Shown piece by piece: positions 14,202 through 16,246 of a stretch of 16,246 bases of DNA. This DNA comes from Acidimicrobiia bacterium. Lineage in GTDB: Bacteria; Actinomycetota; Acidimicrobiia; Acidimicrobiales; Iamiaceae. The stretch covers positions 1-16,246 of the forward strand of contig JAFBAD010000165.1 of the NCBI GenBank assembly GCA_019247975.1, written 5' to 3'. The notes under the pieces are model-generated. The model had not been told where the DNA came from. It did no database searches and saw nothing but the letters and a program-made list of their open reading frames with translations. The first letter of the stretch is position 1. Every line of letters begins with the position of its first letter. The position numbers and the translations under genes were made by a program.

Positions 14202-14751
14202 CCCGGTAGCGGGAGAACACGAACCCGCTCTCGAAGCTGCGCACCTCGGTGAGCTCGAGCGCGACCTTTGTGCTGCGAGGCAGCGCCGGCTTCCCGCCAC
14301 CGACCGAGATCGGCACCGAGATGAGCTGCACCTCGTCGACCAGGCCGGCTGCGAACGCGTCCTCGGCCAGGTCGGGACCGCCCACGCTGACGCGGTGGTC
14401 GACCGACGCCTTCAACTGGCGCACCGCCTCGGGATCGAAGCTCCGCTCGATGCGGGTCCTCGTGGTCACCGGCGCTTCGAGGGTGGTGGAGTAGACGATC
14501 TTGTCGGTCGCCTGCCAGGTCTCGGCGAACTCGCGGTTGACCTCGTCCCCGGTGGCCAGCGACTCGTCGGTCTCCCAGGCCTGCATCGTCTCGTACATGC
14601 GCCGCCCGTAGAGCGCGGTGCGGACGTCGCGCTCGAGCTCGTTGACGAAGAGGTGGACCTCGTCGGAGGGCCGGGCCCAGTCGAAGCGCCCGTGCTCGTC
14701 CTCGATGTAGCCGTCGACCGACATGATGGCCATGTAGACGAGATCACCCAT
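14191..14751 (-). CDS. Dihydrofolate reductase/RibD C-terminal-like reductase
   Basis: This 186-residue protein matches the RibD C-terminal/DHFR-like family. The opening strand MGDLVYMAIMSVDGYIEDEHGRFDW carries the family's S-V-D-G-Y-I motif. LYGRRMYETMQAW is the typical G-R-x-x-Y-E helix start, and KIVYSTTLE follows. The NADPH-loop region VSVGGPDLAEDAFAAGLVDEVQLISVPISVGGGKPAL is complete. Members are NADPH-dependent reductases, mostly of unknown substrate, and are not the folate enzyme itself. The length is normal. ATG 14751 lies inside the end of the upstream SDR gene, an 8-base overlap (ATGGGTGA), which suggests translational coupling. Its 3' end overlaps the convergent LVIVD gene by 11 bases. 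Confidence 0.88.
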   Translation of the reverse strand: MGDLVYMAIMSVDGYIEDEHGRFDWARPSDEVHLFVNELERDVRTALYGRRMYETMQAWETDESLATGDEVNREFAETWQATDKIVYSTTLEAPVTTRTRIERSFDPEAVRQLKASVDHRVSVGGPDLAEDAFAAGLVDEVQLISVPISVGGGKPALPRSTKVALELTEVRSFESGFVFSRYRVRS

Positions 14752-15541
14752 GGCGCTTGGCCCGGTCGGCGGACAGCTCGTCGCGGAAGGTCCGTGCGGT
14801 GCCCCAGCGGAACAGCGGTGGGACGAGGTGGCGGGTCACGACCGCAGCCCGGAACGACCGAGGGACGTAGGACTCCGCGGCGTCGCCCTGGATCGCGGCG
14901 ACGACCGAGGCCGCCACCTCGTCGGCGCTGATCGGCTTCGGGCGGTCGCGGTCGTAGGGGTGGCCGCGGGCCTCGCCGAAGTCGGTGGCGACGACGCCGG
15001 GGTTCACGAGCGACACGTGCACCCCGTACGGCTCGACCTCGACCGCCAGCGCCTCGGTGAGGCCGACCCCGGCGAACTTGGTCGCGGAGTACGCCGCCTC
15101 GAAGGGCGACCCGATGCGGCCGGCGATCGACCCGATGGTCACGACGTGACCGCGCCGCCGGGCGACCATGCCCGGCAGCACCGCTCGGATCGCGTACATC
15201 GTGCCGAGCACGTTGATCTGCACGACCCGTTCGAGCTCCTCGTAGGAGAGGTCGACGAACGGCCCGTAGGCGCCGATGCCCGCGTTGGCGACGAGGACGT
15301 CGACCGGACCGAGCGCTGTCTCCACCTGTGCGATCGCGTCGATGGTCGCCTGCCGGTCGGCGACGTCCGCGGTGACCGCGACCCCGTCGGTGCCGAGCGT
15401 GCCGAGCACGCCGTCGAGGTCGGCCGAGCTCCGGGCGATGAGACCGACGCGCGCGCCCTTCGCCGCGGCCGCCTTCGCCACCGCCGCACCGATGCCGCGT
15501 GACGCCCCCGTGACCGCGACGACCGCGCCAGCCAGCTCCAT
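14744..15541 (-). CDS. Short-chain dehydrogenase/reductase (SDR)
   Basis: This 265-residue classical SDR has cofactor loop T11-G-A-S-R-G-I-G18 and N86-A-G. The catalytic S138 is in TIGSIAGR, and Y151 and K155 are in YSATKFA. A basic residue in LIARS, just after the second strand, favours NADP(H). The C-terminal 45 residues (RSFRAAVVTRHLVPPLFRW) are basic and partly hydrophobic, as in SDRs that act on lipid-like substrates near membranes; that is inference. I chose ATG 15541, although GTG 15550 would add three residues. The following reductase gene starts inside the last codons. The upstream region contains a copy of the 39-bp palindromic repeat 39 bases before the start. Confidence 0.92.
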   Translation of the reverse strand: MELAGAVVAVTGASRGIGAAVAKAAAAKGARVGLIARSSADLDGVLGTLGTDGVAVTADVADRQATIDAIAQVETALGPVDVLVANAGIGAYGPFVDLSYEELERVVQINVLGTMYAIRAVLPGMVARRRGHVVTIGSIAGRIGSPFEAAYSATKFAGVGLTEALAVEVEPYGVHVSLVNPGVVATDFGEARGHPYDRDRPKPISADEVAASVVAAIQGDAAESYVPRSFRAAVVTRHLVPPLFRWGTARTFRDELSADRAKRHG

Positions 15542-15579
15542 GGCCCACACCGTACGCAGCCCACCGAGGGCGCAATTGC

Positions 15580-15618
15580 GAAGGCAATAGCGGTCGGATC
15601 CCGACAGGTATGACCTTC
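15580..15618. repeat. 39-bp palindromic repeat element, degenerate copy
   Basis: This copy is identical to the perfect palindrome at 16207-16245 in 33 of 39 positions. Differences are at element positions 6, 7, 11, 20, 21 and 27. Because of them, only 14 of 19 arm positions pair. It lies in the divergent region between the SDR operon (start 15541) and the PepSY gene (start 15768). The rest of this 226-base intergenic stretch holds no gene. It contains only weak promoter-like boxes, such as TTGAGG at 15688-15693. Confidence 0.75.
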
Positions 15619-15754
15619 AGTTTCGTCGCCGGCTCGGCGCTACCGGGCTGTGACTGCGATCGGTTCTCCGGCAGGTCCCAGCCGACCTTGAGGCTCCGCC
15701 GAGGTGCGGGCCGCATCGTGCCTGTCAGCCCGAACCGCTCGGGCAACGGGACGC

Positions 15755-15761
15755 AAAGGAG
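15755..15761 (+). promoter_or_regulatory. Strong ribosome binding site of the PepSY gene
   Basis: AAAGGAG lies six bases before ATG 15768. This is the best Shine-Dalgarno in the window and contrasts with the weak or absent sites of most neighbours, so efficient translation of this small exported protein is expected. Confidence 0.75.
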
Positions 15762-15767
15762 ACCCCC

Positions 15768-16196
15768 ATGAACCCCGTGCGAAAGATGATCGTCGGTGGC
15801 GCGCTCGCCGTTGCCGCCGTGACCGGCGGTGCCATCGGCGCCAGCTTCGTCGGCTCCGCGGGAGCTGCAACCGCGACGTCGACATCACCGTCGGCCGAGT
15901 CGTCGACCTCCGCGAACCTGCCAGCCCAGAGCCAGCAGCCGCAAGGCACGCCGGACTGGAGCAAGGGCGGCCACCAGGCGAACGGCAAGACCGAGACGCT
16001 GCTGACCGGCACGACCGCGACGAAGGCGAAGGCCGCGGCCGAAGCAGCGGTGCCCGGCGCCACCGCTCAGCGGGCCGAGACCGACGCCGAAGGCGCGGCC
16101 TACGAGGTGCACATGACGAAGAGCGACGGCTCGGTCGTCACGGTGAAGCTGGACAGCAACTTCAAGGTCACCGACACCATCGACGGGATGGGCTGA
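15768..16196 (+). CDS. Small exported PepSY-domain protein
   Basis: This 142-residue protein has an N-terminal signal: basic NPVRK, then a hydrophobic Ala/Gly/Val-rich stretch (7-33), with cleavage likely near GSAGAA. A Ser/Thr/Ala-rich linker (34-70) follows, then one PepSY-like domain (about 78-136). The domain has the helix TKAKAAAEAAVPGAT and strands AAYEVHMTKSDGSVVTVKLDSNFKV. PepSY domains occur in peptidase propeptides and in standalone small secreted proteins, where they may bind or inhibit peptidases or act as envelope sensors. Which applies here is open. The start is fixed by a strong AAAGGAG site. The gene is framed by two copies of a 39-bp palindromic element, the perfect copy starting ten bases after the stop. 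Confidence 0.85.
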   Translation: MNPVRKMIVGGALAVAAVTGGAIGASFVGSAGAATATSTSPSAESSTSANLPAQSQQPQGTPDWSKGGHQANGKTETLLTGTTATKAKAAAEAAVPGATAQRAETDAEGAAYEVHMTKSDGSVVTVKLDSNFKVTDTIDGMG

Positions 16197-16206
16197 CCCG
16201 CACTTC

Positions 16207-16245
16207 GAAGGTCATACCGGTCGGAATCCGACCGGTATGACCTTC
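16207..16245. repeat. 39-bp perfect palindromic repeat element
   Basis: Bases 16207-16225 are the exact reverse complement of 16227-16245 around a single central A (16226), so both arms are 19 bp. In RNA this would fold into a very stable hairpin ten bases after the PepSY stop, so it may act as a terminator. Any following T-tract would lie beyond the window end. A degenerate relative at 15580-15618 lies before the gene, which suggests a dispersed intergenic element or binding site. Confidence 0.85.
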
Positions 16246-16246
16246 A

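Noticed and set aside
9707..14300. Long minus-strand frames opposite the acyl-CoA synthetase and the LVIVD gene
   Set aside because: They mirror the codon pattern of the plus-strand genes, with low-complexity composition and no motifs. The real genes have intact motifs and plausible starts.
15704..16240. Plus-strand frame overlapping the PepSY gene
   Set aside because: It is an Arg-rich shadow of the PepSY frame and lacks a ribosome site, while the PepSY frame has a strong AAAGGAG and a clear signal peptide.

Overview
The window is about 16.2 kb of very GC-rich DNA, by eye around 70% G+C, with G or C at almost every third codon position. It has many GTG starts, tightly packed genes and frequent 4-bp stop/start overlaps. 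Together with actinobacterial families (a DUF222/HNH protein, a DUF2804 protein, PPOX-type proteins, LVIVD-repeat secreted protein, many SDR oxidoreductases) this points to an actinobacterium. Acidimicrobiia is my best guess, by impression only. I see no tRNA, rRNA, CRISPR array or intact insertion sequence.

Left part (1-4432). The window opens inside a secreted Asp-box (sialidase-fold) protein with a CARDB-like C-terminus. It is followed with overlap by a small lipoprotein and then an MDR-family quinone/alcohol oxidoreductase. After this comes a disturbed patch (2313-2719). It holds a frameshifted remnant of a LuxR-type helix-turn-helix and, on the other strand, a small cysteine-rich zinc-ribbon protein. 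A DUF222/13E12-type HNH protein with visibly lower third-position GC follows. A PPOX-fold flavin/F420-type protein converges on it.

Middle (4496-11173). A plus-strand run encodes an AhpD/CMD-like protein, an APH-family kinase-like protein that seems to start at CTG inside a CTGA overlap, and a class-C beta-lactamase-like serine hydrolase. A minus-strand pair follows, DUF2804 then an NTF2/SnoaL-like protein. Divergent from it is a translationally coupled pair: an SDR oxidoreductase and an acyl-CoA synthetase. The divergent start region carries a 10-bp inverted repeat covering both start codons. This section looks like lipid or small-molecule catabolism, but no substrate can be named.

Right part (11185-16246). 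A minus-strand pair encodes a small unknown protein and a beta-helix lipoprotein. Divergent from it is a secreted LVIVD-repeat beta-propeller. A second minus-strand coupled pair, SDR then a DHFR/RibD-C-like reductase, overlaps the propeller gene at its 3' end. Finally there is a small exported PepSY protein.

The most unusual structure is a 39-bp palindromic element present twice. The perfect copy lies just after the PepSY gene (19-bp arms), and a degenerate copy (33/39 identical) lies in the divergent region upstream of it. No established defence or biosynthetic system is recognisable. The palindrome pair, the decayed LuxR fragment, the CTG start and the DUF222/zinc-ribbon patch deserve follow-up.
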